A stretch of DNA of 43,024 nucleotides, taken from IMG/VR virus record IMGVR_UViG_3300046694_000088, positions 1-43,024 of that record. The stretch is one strand, 5' to 3'. Positions 31,491 through 38,982 of this stretch are shown here, piece after piece; position 1 is the stretch's first letter; every line of letters starts with the position of its first letter. The translations under genes were made by a program, and so were the position numbers. The stretch is from a virus. A model generated the notes under the pieces. The model was not told the origin of the DNA. It made no database searches and was given only the letters and a program-made list of their open reading frames with translations.

Positions 31491-32974
31491 ACCGCACTCA
31501 CTCCCTTTTTAACCTTGCCTTGCTTGGCGATGTTACGCCGTACCCGTGCTTCAGGGCTTCCGTCATAGTTGATAACCTTTGCCTTTGCTGGTGATGGTCT
31601 GCTCATGAGTCCATACCGCAGCGCATCCGGTGCATGGTCTAACGTGTGGTCTTCGATATCTTCCGGGTTATGGTCGTCAATGATCATAGCCGGTAGTGCT
31701 TCGATTAACCCTTTGCAGTTCTTGAATATTTTCAGCTTGGCATTCTTGAACGTCTCACCCGTAACAGGATCAGTGTCCTCATACACATGCAGCCATTCTC
31801 TGACCCGCTTCCAGCCGTTCACACGCTCTTTAGTGGCTTGAATCATTGCAATACCGTGCTTGATAAACACTTCATAAGGCGCTTCACCGTCTGTCTTGCC
31901 TTTGTTCCAGAACGATGTATCACCCACGCTGTAATCAATCTTTTCCTTGTACGTGAGTTCGTTGGTCTTCTGTGCCTGTTCGCTCGATAACAGGCGGCTC
32001 TTGATGAATTCGCGGTAAATGTAGCAATTCCCTTCACGATCAAGTGCAGCCCACAAGCACACATAAGGGTCATTATAGCCCTCGTCCATCATGCGAAACC
32101 TTTTCCACTCACTTGGGATCTCGAACGGCTCTACCACGTGTATAGCGCGGCTAAACTCACTAAAGAACTGTCCTTCTAGTGCGTCCCAGTCTCCGTCTAA
32201 TAATTGCCGTCTCAGCTTCTCTTCCATAGTCAGCAGCTTATTCTCATAGTCACTGTCAATGTAGGAGTTGTCGCTGAGCTTTGCAGGTATGAAGATCCTT
32301 CGGGTTAAAACAGGTTGTCCATTCCGGTCGAAGATGGGTTGTTCATCATCATCCAGTTCATGCACATCATGGGTTTGCTCCCACTCGCCAATATCGATGA
32401 AGCGTTTCTTCACCCATACATGGCCTACACCGCCGGGGTTAGTGGTTAGCTTCATATGTGGCCTTAGACCTGCTTCAATGGCTGTCTGGTTCGCCGTACG
32501 GTTACGTGACTTCAGATACTTAAACTGGGTAAAGGTGAAGTGAGTCGCTTCATCCATGTAGATGATTTCAAACTCTTTACCTTGATACCGATACACGTCA
32601 TTCTCTTGCTCACAGTACCCGCACCAGATCCGGCTTGTCATTCTACCGGGGATGTTGATCTCCCATACGTGCTTACTGCTGTTATACTTGCATATCTCTC
32701 TCGGGTACCATTCCAGCATCTTCAAGATGATACTGCCTTCAAGCTCGCCCAAGGTACGCCGCAGCACTAATATGTTGATGCCTTCGTACTTTACAGCGTT
32801 CTTGAACGCATCACCAACAATCGCCGCTGACTTCCCTCCACCTGCTGCTCCGCCATACAAGACTTCATCTGCCCAATACTTCGGGTCCGTCGTGGTGTAA
32901 TGAAATAGCTTTTGCCTTGGCTGCGGGAGATAAGGGAAGTTGATCACCTTATTCTTCTTTGTCGGGGATACCAA
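31487..32974 (-). CDS. terL: Terminase large subunit
   Basis: Codes for 495 residues. Walker A GGAAGGGKS near 40-49 and Walker B EIIYMDEATH near 135-144 drive DNA packaging. A TTNPGGVGHVWVKKRF coupling motif follows. The nuclease domain has acidic residues at RMMDEGYND (about 292), IDYSVGDTS (about 345) and DHTLDHAPDALRYG near 460. The start is taken as TTG at 32974, overlapping the small subunit by 26 bases; a GTG nine codons later is also possible. It cuts concatemers and pumps DNA through the portal. Confidence 0.9.
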   Translation of the reverse strand: MVSPTKKNKVINFPYLPQPRQKLFHYTTTDPKYWADEVLYGGAAGGGKSAAIVGDAFKNAVKYEGINILVLRRTLGELEGSIILKMLEWYPREICKYNSSKHVWEINIPGRMTSRIWCGYCEQENDVYRYQGKEFEIIYMDEATHFTFTQFKYLKSRNRTANQTAIEAGLRPHMKLTTNPGGVGHVWVKKRFIDIGEWEQTHDVHELDDDEQPIFDRNGQPVLTRRIFIPAKLSDNSYIDSDYENKLLTMEEKLRRQLLDGDWDALEGQFFSEFSRAIHVVEPFEIPSEWKRFRMMDEGYNDPYVCLWAALDREGNCYIYREFIKSRLLSSEQAQKTNELTYKEKIDYSVGDTSFWNKGKTDGEAPYEVFIKHGIAMIQATKERVNGWKRVREWLHVYEDTDPVTGETFKNAKLKIFKNCKGLIEALPAMIIDDHNPEDIEDHTLDHAPDALRYGLMSRPSPAKAKVINYDGSPEARVRRNIAKQGKVKKGVSAV

Positions 32975-33347
32975 TGCTGATCACCATCCCTCCCCCAATG
33001 TTCTGTGTGCTTTCTCCGTTCATTAAGGCCATCTTGTCATACAGTGTTCCGTAATACGTGGATATCTGATTGAGCGGGATGTCCCTTACTCCCTGCTTCG
33101 CTTCCTTGATCATGCTGTGTCCTAACTGCTGAGCGTCTACAAGGCTGTTCCAAATCGCGTCAATCATCTTCTGCTTTTTATCCTCACGTAACGTCTCAAG
33201 GTGGTCTGGTTCTTCCTTGCTTACCTTGTCTACCGTCGCCCATGATACTTTACACTCTTTGGCAACTTGGTTCTTTGACTTCCCTGTGGTAAGCAGGGCT
33301 TTGATGCGTTCTTTCTGTTCATCGTTTAAAGCTACTCCTGCTCCCAT
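32949..33347 (-). CDS. terS: Terminase small subunit
   Basis: Codes for 132 residues from an ATG eight bases after GGAGG. N-terminal helix-turn-helix (ERIKALLTTGKSKNQVAKEC, then VSWATVDKVS) binds the packaging site. A helical oligomerisation domain follows (about 55-105) and a short beta tail (GGGMVISIGIPD) that may touch the large subunit. It precedes terL with overlap, the usual order. Confidence 0.75.
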   Translation of the reverse strand: MGAGVALNDEQKERIKALLTTGKSKNQVAKECKVSWATVDKVSKEEPDHLETLREDKKQKMIDAIWNSLVDAQQLGHSMIKEAKQGVRDIPLNQISTYYGTLYDKMALMNGESTQNIGGGMVISIGIPDKEE

Positions 33348-33352
33348 CCTCT

Positions 33353-33430
33353 TCACCTCCGTTCCTCTCTCCCCCAGAATAGCAGCATGATCGCTAAGTC
33401 ACTCAGTAGCCAATAGCACCACCAGGGCAT
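33353..33430 (-). CDS. Possible 25-residue membrane peptide
   Basis: ATG six bases after AAGGTG opens MPWWCYWLLSDLAIMLLFWG and five more residues, ending within the ribosome site of terS. Very hydrophobic and Trp-rich. It may act as a coupled leader or be a real micropeptide; length alone keeps it doubtful. Confidence 0.35.
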   Translation of the reverse strand: MPWWCYWLLSDLAIMLLFWGREERR

Positions 33431-33507
33431 GATTTTCACCTTTTCTAACGCATTTACGATATAACACCCGCTTTTCGGGACACTTCACTTTTTAATAATT
33501 ACTTATT

Positions 33508-33528
33508 TGCGTATGTTTTTATGCGTAT
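33508..33528. repeat. Direct repeat TGCGTAT in an AT-rich gap before terS
   Basis: TGCGTAT occurs at 33508-33514 and 33522-33528, 14 bases apart, in an AT-rich stretch (about 33480-33546) beside a small CCCG/CGGG hairpin. The gap could hold a regulator site or part of the packaging site, as terminase small subunits often bind near their own gene. Nothing else is evident here. Confidence 0.3.
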
Positions 33529-33546
33529 AACTTTAATTATGCGCTG

Positions 33547-33705
33547 TTATTTCAACACTTCTTCAAGCACTGCCGTGAATTTCCCTTCGTCCAGTCCATC
33601 AATGTTGTACTTTTCGCTGAAGAACTGGTAAACTTCGGCGTTACTCTTTCCCTCTTCTCTCATTCCTTTTGCAATATGCTTATCTTCGGGTATTATTTGT
33701 CTCAT
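33547..33705 (-). CDS. Hypothetical small protein
   Basis: Codes for 52 residues after GGAGGTGTATAAA. Charged (MRQIIPEDKHIAKGMREEGK, then FFSEKYNIDGLDEGKFTAVL), two helices. It follows the terminator at 33729-33759, so it must be transcribed by read-through or by a promoter I cannot see. Function unknown. Confidence 0.6.
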   Translation of the reverse strand: MRQIIPEDKHIAKGMREEGKSNAEVYQFFSEKYNIDGLDEGKFTAVLEEVLK

Positions 33706-33728
33706 TTTATACACCTCCATAATATTGG

Positions 33729-33759
33729 AAAAAGAGTAACAGGGTTATCTGCTACTCTT
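33729..33759 (-). terminator. Terminator of the tRNA/ncRNA locus
   Basis: Minus strand AAGAGTAG-CAG, loop ATAACC, CTG-TTACTCTT: eleven pairs including one G-U, running into TTTTT. It ends the transcript carrying the tRNA and structured RNA before the terminase genes. Confidence 0.8.
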
Positions 33760-33990
33760 AATGATTGATGGTGACGTATCACGACCACGGAAAGCACGGG
33801 CTATCTACCGCACATACGTTTATTTCCGCTGAAGCTTTTCCATCTTTGAACGTTTACACGCTCAGTAAAGGGCTATTACTGGATGCAATCTTTGCTTTTT
33901 GGCTTTCGCCCGCTCCCTTTGATTGCGTGATGGGCTTACCTCTTGCGAGATCCGTCTTCATAGCGCCTTACTCAACGTGTAAAAAGATTA
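33729..33990 (-). ncRNA. Structured RNA downstream of the tRNA
   Basis: No gene fits here. As minus-strand RNA it folds well. 33983-33960 pairs with 33876-33853 in 22 of 24 positions (two wobbles, two single mismatches). Inside are CTC-GCAA-GAG (33949-33940), GCAATC/GATTGC (33926-33921 with 33890-33885) and GGC-GAAA-GCC (33910-33901). A second domain has GATGG/CCATC (33844-33840 with 33771-33767) enclosing ACGTAT/ATACGT (33819-33814 with 33779-33774). It ends in a terminator. Two GNRA tetraloops on this strand and a long imperfect stem argue for a real RNA of about 260 bases. I cannot match it to a named family. Confidence 0.6.
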
Positions 33991-34064
33991 TACTCACTGA
34001 TGGACTTGAACCACCGACTGATCGCATATAAGGCGATTACTCTACCAGGCTGAGTTAAGTGAGC
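33991..34064 (-). tRNA. tRNA-Ile (anticodon UAU)
   Basis: A 74-base cloverleaf: acceptor GCTCACT/AGTGAGT (G-U first pair), D stem ACTC/GAGT, anticodon stem ATCGC/GCGAT, loop CTTATAT with anticodon TAT (34028-34030), five-base variable loop, T stem with TTCAAGT loop, discriminator A. CCA is not encoded. It reads AUA. Most bacteria read AUA with a lysidine-modified CAU tRNA, so a UAU tRNA is unusual and could raise AUA decoding during infection. Confidence 0.88.
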
Positions 34065-34071
34065 ATGTTTT

Positions 34072-34158
34072 GGGGAACATCGGCTGCTCCCCGGAGGAAT
34101 GAGGTGGGCAAGGTAGCAAGACAAGGGGCGGTTCGGCCGTTACCGTGTCTCACTACCT
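34072..34158 (-). ncRNA. Two strong hairpins upstream of the tRNA
   Basis: As minus-strand RNA, 34158-34146 (AGGTAGTGAGACA) pairs with 34123-34111 (TGTCTTGCTACCT) in thirteen pairs with two wobbles, around a loop that itself holds CGGT/ACCG. Next, 34092-34072 forms an eight-pair hairpin (GGGGAGCA with TGTTCCCC). No T tract follows either. They fill the space between the HTH gene and the tRNA and may belong to the same RNA or guide its processing. Confidence 0.5.
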
Positions 34159-34173
34159 CACAATTACATTTTA

Positions 34174-34563
34174 TCACGAAATCTTTGCACTGTCTGTTCG
34201 TTCTTTGTTATATTTTGCCGCCATTTGCCGAACATATCCGTAAGAATATCCCGTCATTGCTGAGATTTCCTTCAGTCCATACCCTTGCATCTGTTTGGAC
34301 AATATTACATCTGCCTTGTTAGTGAATTGCTCCATGTGTGATTCCATTTCCCTCTTAATGGCTTCTACACGCTGGCATTCCTCCACGTGCTGGTTTAGGA
34401 TCTCTGCTGCTCTGTTGTAGTATTCTAGTGCCTTGTCCAGCGGCAGGACATGCTCGTCCATGGCTTGTCTTGCTTTCTCCCAGCGCTTTCTAAGCTCTAA
34501 CTCGTGTAAGTGTAGGATGCTCAGTTCTGCGCTTATGTCACTGTAGGATTGTTTCCAGTCCAT
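34174..34563 (-). CDS. HTH late-gene regulator candidate (ArpU/sigma-4-like)
   Basis: Codes for 129 residues. Long helices up to about 90, then a C-terminal helix-turn-helix MQGYGLKEISAMTGYSYGYV followed by RQMAAKYNKE, similar to sigma region 4 and to ArpU/RinA-type phage proteins. Such proteins lie directly before the packaging genes and switch on late transcription. Position here fits. Family assignment is by pattern only. Confidence 0.55.
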   Translation of the reverse strand: MDWKQSYSDISAELSILHLHELELRKRWEKARQAMDEHVLPLDKALEYYNRAAEILNQHVEECQRVEAIKREMESHMEQFTNKADVILSKQMQGYGLKEISAMTGYSYGYVRQMAAKYNKERTDSAKIS

Positions 34564-34592
34564 GTTGTAACCTCCCCTATAGGTTCATGGAA

Positions 34593-34838
34593 TTACTCTT
34601 TTTCATCCAGCAAGTTCTGCACAATCAATTGATTTGCCAAGTGCGTAAATTCCAGATTATTCTTGTTATTACCTGTAAACTTATTGAATATAAAGTTACC
34701 AGCGATAATATAGGCTGTGAAAAACTTGGTAGCGTCCAAGCTTTTAAAGTCATACCGCTTCAACTCTGAATCCTCATCGAACAACGCGTCCACAGCTTGA
34801 ATGATGGACATTGTATATTGAACTTGCTTGTCTTTCAT
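34593..34838 (-). CDS. Hypothetical protein
   Basis: Codes for 81 residues (MKDKQVQYTMSIIQAVDALF onward), helical with a hydrophobic aromatic middle (KFFTAYIIAGNFIFNKF). It lies between the coiled-coil gene and the HTH gene. Function unknown. Confidence 0.55.
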   Translation of the reverse strand: MKDKQVQYTMSIIQAVDALFDEDSELKRYDFKSLDATKFFTAYIIAGNFIFNKFTGNNKNNLEFTHLANQLIVQNLLDEKE

Positions 34839-34881
34839 TTCATTATCTCCCCTATAGATAATTTATGGCTCTTCCAATGAT

Positions 34882-35856
34882 TTAAGCAAGCGCTCCAGCG
34901 GACCGTAGTGCGGCTTCTGCTTTGGCAAGTCTTTCTTCAATGCTGGCGATTCTTTCTTCTGTGATAAACGATCCAACCACTGTTGATGTTTCAGTAACCA
35001 ATCCAAGCTCTGCTGTGTCTTCTTCACGAATGGGAGGCGCGGTTGGTTCTACCTGAACTTCTTCTTCAACCACCGGCGCAGGATGTTCGACCATATATGC
35101 GGTACGAAATGTTTCGGCTTCAGCCGGGGTAACCTCCGTATACTTATTGTCTTTGTAGATGCTGTAATCTTCAAAGGATTCGTCAGTATCGGCATACTTC
35201 GCGGTGAATTTCTCGTTTCTCCGTCCTTGATATTCCACAGCGTAGATCACACGTTTTTCTTTTTTCACCGGTACAGCTCCGTCAAGGTTCGTGATCACTG
35301 GAGCTTTCACGGTGTTTGCTGCGGTCAGTTTGTCGTTCAGTTCGTCAATGGTATTCTTAGCTTCAAGCAGCTCGTTATAAGCGTTGTTAATGCGTGTCAT
35401 GCGGTCTTCAGCCAGCAGTTCAGCATCAAACTTCGCACTCTTCAACTCGCTAATCTGTTTGTCGCGATCGTCAATCTTCGCCAAAAGTTCAAATATTTCG
35501 TTGTTTTTGCTGCTCAATTCATCATCAAACATCGCTTTCAGGTCTGCGTTATCCTGCATCAACTGCCGCACTTTCGCCAGTACAACGGTTCTAAGTGAGA
35601 TATGATCTGCTGTGTCAGAGATGTACGCCCCAAACGGTACGCCGAACAGTGCGATTTCCTCGTTTGCTCTCACAATGACTTGGTCCGTTTCTTCTTCCTC
35701 TTCGTCTACCTCGTTGCCGCTCAGCTCCGCAATCCGGTTGGAAAGCATGTTCCGTTCGTCGATCAATTGTGTGCTTACCTGTCCGCTGCTGATTAACTCT
35801 TCCACTTCTTTCTTTCTTGCCTTGAGTTCTGCAAGAGTTGCGTTTGTCAAATCCAC
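34882..35856 (-). CDS. Large coiled-coil protein
   Basis: Codes for 324 residues from a GTG eight bases after AAGGGG; a TTG at 35877 lacks a site. Coiled coil at about 5-50, an acidic EEEEETDQ stretch, a small folded part (EEIALFGVPFGAYISDTADH), a long coiled coil (about 90-185), a beta-like domain near 200-255 (RVIYAVEYQGRRNEKFTAKY), an acidic Pro/Val/Glu linker and a final helix. First gene after the promoter near 35.9 kb. No family recognised; it might be structural or regulatory. Confidence 0.6.
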   Translation of the reverse strand: MDLTNATLAELKARKKEVEELISSGQVSTQLIDERNMLSNRIAELSGNEVDEEEEETDQVIVRANEEIALFGVPFGAYISDTADHISLRTVVLAKVRQLMQDNADLKAMFDDELSSKNNEIFELLAKIDDRDKQISELKSAKFDAELLAEDRMTRINNAYNELLEAKNTIDELNDKLTAANTVKAPVITNLDGAVPVKKEKRVIYAVEYQGRRNEKFTAKYADTDESFEDYSIYKDNKYTEVTPAEAETFRTAYMVEHPAPVVEEEVQVEPTAPPIREEDTAELGLVTETSTVVGSFITEERIASIEERLAKAEAALRSAGALA

Positions 35857-35884
35857 GTTTATCGCCCCTTCGATCAAATTAGTG

Positions 35885-35924
35885 ATTATACCCTTATTAT
35901 ATCATATTAAACTGGTAATTTTGC
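35885..35924 (-). promoter_or_regulatory. Promoter upstream of the coiled-coil gene
   Basis: Two minus-strand TATAAT boxes, 35896-35901 (with TGA before it, an extended -10) and 35885-35890, lie 11 bases apart in an AT-rich gap. The -35 positions are poor (GCAAAA, AGTTTA), so activation by a phage factor is possible. It starts the middle/late block. Confidence 0.5.
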
Positions 35925-35962
35925 ACTATTTCTTTTCTTTTCCGGCTGTCGCTTCGCTAGGT

Positions 35963-36181
35963 TTATTCAAATGTAAATTTTGAATCAAAAGGAATAGTTT
36001 TAGCCACAATCCACATCGCATTGTTAGGCAAGTACGGGTTAAAATTGCATTCTATCCGTCCATAATTGGTATCAATATAACTTAGCTCTTTCAGTTCCGG
36101 TAACGAATGTACAAACATTGAATTTTTGATGTTACCGCCATTAGATACATACTTTTCAATAACGTCATTGTAAGGAATCAT
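35963..36181 (-). CDS. Hypothetical protein
   Basis: Codes for 72 residues, overlapping the upstream gene by ATGA. Beta-rich (YGRIECNFNPYLPNNAMWIV) after a helical start. Last gene of the early string before the promoter near 35.9 kb. Function unknown. Confidence 0.55.
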   Translation of the reverse strand: MIPYNDVIEKYVSNGGNIKNSMFVHSLPELKELSYIDTNYGRIECNFNPYLPNNAMWIVAKTIPFDSKFTFE

Positions 36182-36342
36182 CTCTTAACCTCCTGTGTGG
36201 CTTTCTCAGCTTGTCTAATGTGTTCCCGGTGTATTTGGTTGTTTATTGGCTTATAGTGCCCTACAAGTGCATACCGTTGGTCTATGAGGATGGCTGTGTC
36301 GTTTACTCTGTACCAATGTGGGATGATGGCGGAATATTTCAT
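36178..36342 (-). CDS. Hypothetical small protein
   Basis: Codes for 54 residues starting MKYSAIIPHWYRVNDTAILI. The first half reads like a small beta unit (RVNDTAILIDQRYALVGHY), the second is a charged helix. Linked to both neighbours by ATGA overlaps. Function unknown. Confidence 0.55.
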   Translation of the reverse strand: MKYSAIIPHWYRVNDTAILIDQRYALVGHYKPINNQIHREHIRQAEKATQEVKR

Positions 36343-36518
36343 CGTTCTTCCTCTACGGGCAGGAAAGGTTCGATTGCTTTATACAGACTTCCCATTAGTT
36401 CATATGCGTTCTCTATGCATCGGTCAGTTTGATAAATAGAGTCTTCGCAACTAACGCGATTATCGACCATGAACTTATAAACGATCTCGTACATTTTACT
36501 TTTGGCTTCATCCATCAT
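36339..36518 (-). CDS. Hypothetical small helical protein
   Basis: Codes for 59 residues (MMDEAKSKMYEIVYKFMVDN onward), all helical. The start overlaps the RuvC-like stop by ATGA. Function unknown. Confidence 0.55.
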   Translation of the reverse strand: MMDEAKSKMYEIVYKFMVDNRVSCEDSIYQTDRCIENAYELMGSLYKAIEPFLPVEEER

Positions 36519-37042
36519 TTCTTTTTCTTCCCTTCTTTTGGTTTCATAAGCATATCCATGACCTCACGTTGATACTTCAGCAGTGTCGCATCCTTTTGCA
36601 GACTCTTTGCCATCTGAGCCATGATATATGCGTCTCTTACATTGTCGCTGTCGTGTTCAAAGTTCCACATTTTGAATATAGGAAGCACCAAGTTTTCTTT
36701 CTTGGTGTCTCCTTTCCCGCTTGCAAACTTCTTTACCTGTCCCGGCGTGGGTTCAATGTACATGATCCCTCTGCTCACTAAAGCAAACCGGATGGCGAAT
36801 CCTACACCGTATTGTGTACTTACCGCTTGGCCCTTAGAGCCGAATGAGAATCCTTCAATGCAGATGATGGACTTTTCTGGAATGATATTGACGATGGATT
36901 CACCGTATTCCTTTAATTCTTTAGCGGTTGAAGCAATGCCGGTTGAAAGTATGAGTTCCTGCTGATAGTATGCTTCCCCTTGTTCGTTAAGCATGACGAG
37001 GCCAGTCTTTGTGCTTGGATCGATTCCCACGAATGATGTCAT
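36515..37042 (-). CDS. RuvC-like Holliday junction resolvase
   Basis: Codes for 175 residues. The RNase H-type fold shows its acidic residues: Asp in FVGIDPSTKTGLVM (about 7), Glu in IICIEGFSFGSKG (about 64), and Asp/Glu in HDSDNVRDAYIMAQM near 135-140. It should cut four-way junctions made by ERF-dependent recombination and resolve branched DNA before packaging. A Lys tail closes the protein. Overlaps both neighbours by ATGA. Confidence 0.8.
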   Translation of the reverse strand: MTSFVGIDPSTKTGLVMLNEQGEAYYQQELILSTGIASTAKELKEYGESIVNIIPEKSIICIEGFSFGSKGQAVSTQYGVGFAIRFALVSRGIMYIEPTPGQVKKFASGKGDTKKENLVLPIFKMWNFEHDSDNVRDAYIMAQMAKSLQKDATLLKYQREVMDMLMKPKEGKKKK

Positions 37043-37182
37043 TTCTTCTTTCCCCCCTCATACATCAACTCTAGCAGCACCCTTATTTTCCCGATCTCAG
37101 TCCACAGTTCCATTAGGAACTTTATGATTCTTCCTGTACAGTACATCACAACAATGATTAATGCCCATATTGTCAATATCAT
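37039..37182 (-). CDS. Small single-pass membrane protein
   Basis: Codes for 47 residues; MILTIWALIIVVMYCTGRII is a membrane segment, the remainder is an amphipathic helix with a Lys end. It shares a 4-base overlap with both neighbours. Function unknown. Confidence 0.55.
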   Translation of the reverse strand: MILTIWALIIVVMYCTGRIIKFLMELWTEIGKIRVLLELMYEGGKKK

Positions 37183-37418
37183 TTCCGTTTCTCTCCCTTT
37201 GTCGGTTTATATCTCTGCTCATGCATGCCAGAGTGTGGTCTACGGCTACTGAGAGGCATTGTAGGCGCTCCGTACTTTAAGATGATATCAGCTAACTGTT
37301 CCTCACTTAACACGTACGAGACAGGCTCTGAGTAGGTCTTACTCATGTCTCTGGGTGGGAAGGATGATGTTACGGGCATAGGTGATACTCTTTTATGTCT
37401 TTTGACTCCGCTACTCAT
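37179..37418 (-). CDS. Hypothetical basic protein
   Basis: Codes for 79 residues from the ATG after AGAGGTG. Basic, Pro/Ser-rich ends flank a short helix (SYVLSEEQLADIILKYGAPT). The ends look disordered. Possibly a DNA-binding or scaffold peptide; unknown. Confidence 0.5.
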   Translation of the reverse strand: MSSGVKRHKRVSPMPVTSSFPPRDMSKTYSEPVSYVLSEEQLADIILKYGAPTMPLSSRRPHSGMHEQRYKPTKGEKRK

Positions 37419-37791
37419 GGGTTTCACCTCTTAGTGTGATATATGCCGCCTCTGCCCTCTCTCGGGGGCTGGCGAGTGCGATTGCAGTACACGCTCTCAA
37501 TGGTTGTGATGGTATAGAAATGTTTTTTGGTCTAAGTAGAGATTCAAAATATAGTAGTTCATCAAACTCTATCGCCTTTGTCTGTACCTCTAGAGAGGCA
37601 GCAGGGTCAGTGCAGTAATCAGGCGTATGAAGCCATGCTTCTTGCTCATCATCACAAAATGTGACATGCCAGTTTCTTTGTCCATTTGGGTTCAACAACA
37701 CGAATCTTTCTCCACGAAGTACCACGCTGTACCCCATCTTCTCCGCTAGCACCCGGTTAAGCTGCTGGTCTGTTAGCTGTACCTGTGTCAT
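37411..37791 (-). CDS. Phage ABA-sandwich domain protein
   Basis: Codes for 126 residues from an ATG six to seven bases after GGAGG; the frame to 37836 is overlap. Pattern: LNRVLAEKMGYSV start, YCTDPAASLEV middle and LRACTAIALASPRERAEAAY end. This matches the phage ABA sandwich domain widespread in small early proteins of Firmicutes phages. The fold is known; its function is not. Confidence 0.65.
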   Translation of the reverse strand: MTQVQLTDQQLNRVLAEKMGYSVVLRGERFVLLNPNGQRNWHVTFCDDEQEAWLHTPDYCTDPAASLEVQTKAIEFDELLYFESLLRPKNISIPSQPLRACTAIALASPRERAEAAYITLRGETHE

Positions 37792-38066
37792 GGCTGCACC
37801 TCCGCGAATTGGATACGAATATCGTCTATGCTCCACAAGTACCCCGGCTTACCGTACTCCTGGATAATCTCTCTGACGCTTTTAATTCCTTTCGCGGTGA
37901 AGGTTTGCAAGGTGTCGTCCAGTTTCACACACATCACTGACTCATCTTTCGCATTAACTCCGACTTCTTCGTTGCACAACAACTCACGGGCATCTTCTTC
38001 ACTTTCTGCGATAACCAAATCTTTGATGTACTTGTTCCAGATGATGGCGTACATATGCAGTGTCAT
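37788..38066 (-). CDS. Hypothetical protein
   Basis: Codes for 92 residues. N-terminal alpha/beta (MYAIIWNKYIKDLVIAESEE), then a part with two Cys (LLCNEE, VMCVKL) and an aromatic end. Overlaps both neighbours by ATGA. Function unknown. Confidence 0.55.
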   Translation of the reverse strand: MTLHMYAIIWNKYIKDLVIAESEEDARELLCNEEVGVNAKDESVMCVKLDDTLQTFTAKGIKSVREIIQEYGKPGYLWSIDDIRIQFAEVQP

Positions 38067-38482
38067 GGCTGTGTCTCCCCTTTCTCAATGGCTGCCCGCG
38101 CCTTATTGCCTTCATCTTCAACAATTGGCGCGAAGGATGTGTACGCATTTCCGTTTAATGATGGAGGATTAAATACCGATCTGTACGTATCAACTGCAGC
38201 ATAAAACTCCAGCGCCTCCCGTTGCCGGGATATGGTCTGTTGTGCCTCTGCTAACTCCCCTTGGGCTTTCTTTTCAGCCTCTTCCCAGGAGTCCCGGTTA
38301 AACTTCAAGGTTTCGATTGTATATTCAAGGTTCTTCGTTTGTTGTTGTGTCTCTTCTAGAGCAGCCCATGCATACCGTTCTGAATCAAGAACTCTTTTGA
38401 ATTCGAACCAAGGAAGTGTTCCTTCTTTAAATGTGATGCATATCATTTCGCGTTCTTCGTCTGTTATCCGTTCTGGTATCAT
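38063..38482 (-). CDS. Coiled-coil protein
   Basis: Codes for 139 residues with a coiled coil at about 35-95 (EETQQQTKNLEYTIETLKFN; EEAEKKAQGELAEAQQTISR). The end (RSVFNPPSLNGNAYTSFAP, then KARAAIEKGE) is a common finish in phage early proteins. No enzymatic motif. Confidence 0.55.
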   Translation of the reverse strand: MIPERITDEEREMICITFKEGTLPWFEFKRVLDSERYAWAALEETQQQTKNLEYTIETLKFNRDSWEEAEKKAQGELAEAQQTISRQREALEFYAAVDTYRSVFNPPSLNGNAYTSFAPIVEDEGNKARAAIEKGETQP

Positions 38483-38485
38483 GGT

Positions 38486-38752
38486 TTAGTCTCCTTCGTT
38501 GTTAGAGGATGTGTTAAGGGCATCATTAAGTTCAATGGCATTTACGGCTTCTCTTTTCATCGCTTTGCATGCCGTTATGTCATTAGTGCTTGTGTCGTTG
38601 TAGTAATCAATTATTCTCTTTAGGGCTTTGTCCTTTTCTTCTAGGAGAGAAATTAGGTACTCCATTTCCTCTACTGTGCCTAATGTGTTGCGTACGTCAG
38701 GGTCTGTGTAAAATGACTCTACCTTCGCTTTGATCTCTGTTAGTTTATTCAT
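38486..38752 (-). CDS. Hypothetical helical protein
   Basis: Codes for 88 residues (MNKLTEIKAKVESFYTDPDV; MEYLISLLEEKDKALKRIID), all helical, with a disordered NTSSNNEGD end. Function unknown. Confidence 0.55.
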   Translation of the reverse strand: MNKLTEIKAKVESFYTDPDVRNTLGTVEEMEYLISLLEEKDKALKRIIDYYNDTSTNDITACKAMKREAVNAIELNDALNTSSNNEGD

Positions 38753-38755
38753 AGT

Positions 38756-38977
38756 CTAAACCTCCCTTTCGGCCCCCGGCTTTGCCTGAGCGGATTCTGT
38801 CGATTGATGCCCTTCGGCCTTTGGATTAACTTCAATGCTCCATCCACACTTACATGTCCGTTTGAAAGTGTCCTCTGTCACCACCAGCGTTCCTTCGCCG
38901 TTTCCGATCATCCCGCTGTTACACTGCGGACAAGTTTGGTGCGCTCTCATTAACTCCACTGCCGTTATTAATCTCAT
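38756..38977 (-). CDS. Zinc-ribbon protein (DUF3797-like)
   Basis: Codes for 73 residues from the ATG at 38977 (a GTG three codons earlier is possible). TCPQCNSGMIGNGEGTLVV, then DTFKRTCKCGWSIEV, is a four-Cys ribbon with the NGEGTL core that I associate with DUF3797 of Bacillales phages. The last 20 residues are disordered. Nucleic-acid contact is likely but unproven. Confidence 0.7.
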   Translation of the reverse strand: MRLITAVELMRAHQTCPQCNSGMIGNGEGTLVVTEDTFKRTCKCGWSIEVNPKAEGHQSTESAQAKPGAEREV

Positions 38978-38982
38978 TCCCT

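Noticed and set aside
33854-33961. A 35-codon minus-strand frame in the structured RNA after the tRNA
   Set aside because: No ribosome site; its start and stop lie in the two arms of the long stem, so the RNA structure explains the sequence better.
35083-35598. Long plus-strand open frame opposite the coiled-coil gene
   Set aside because: Antisense shadow; Phe/Val/Cys-rich composition typical of reversed Glu/Lys codons.
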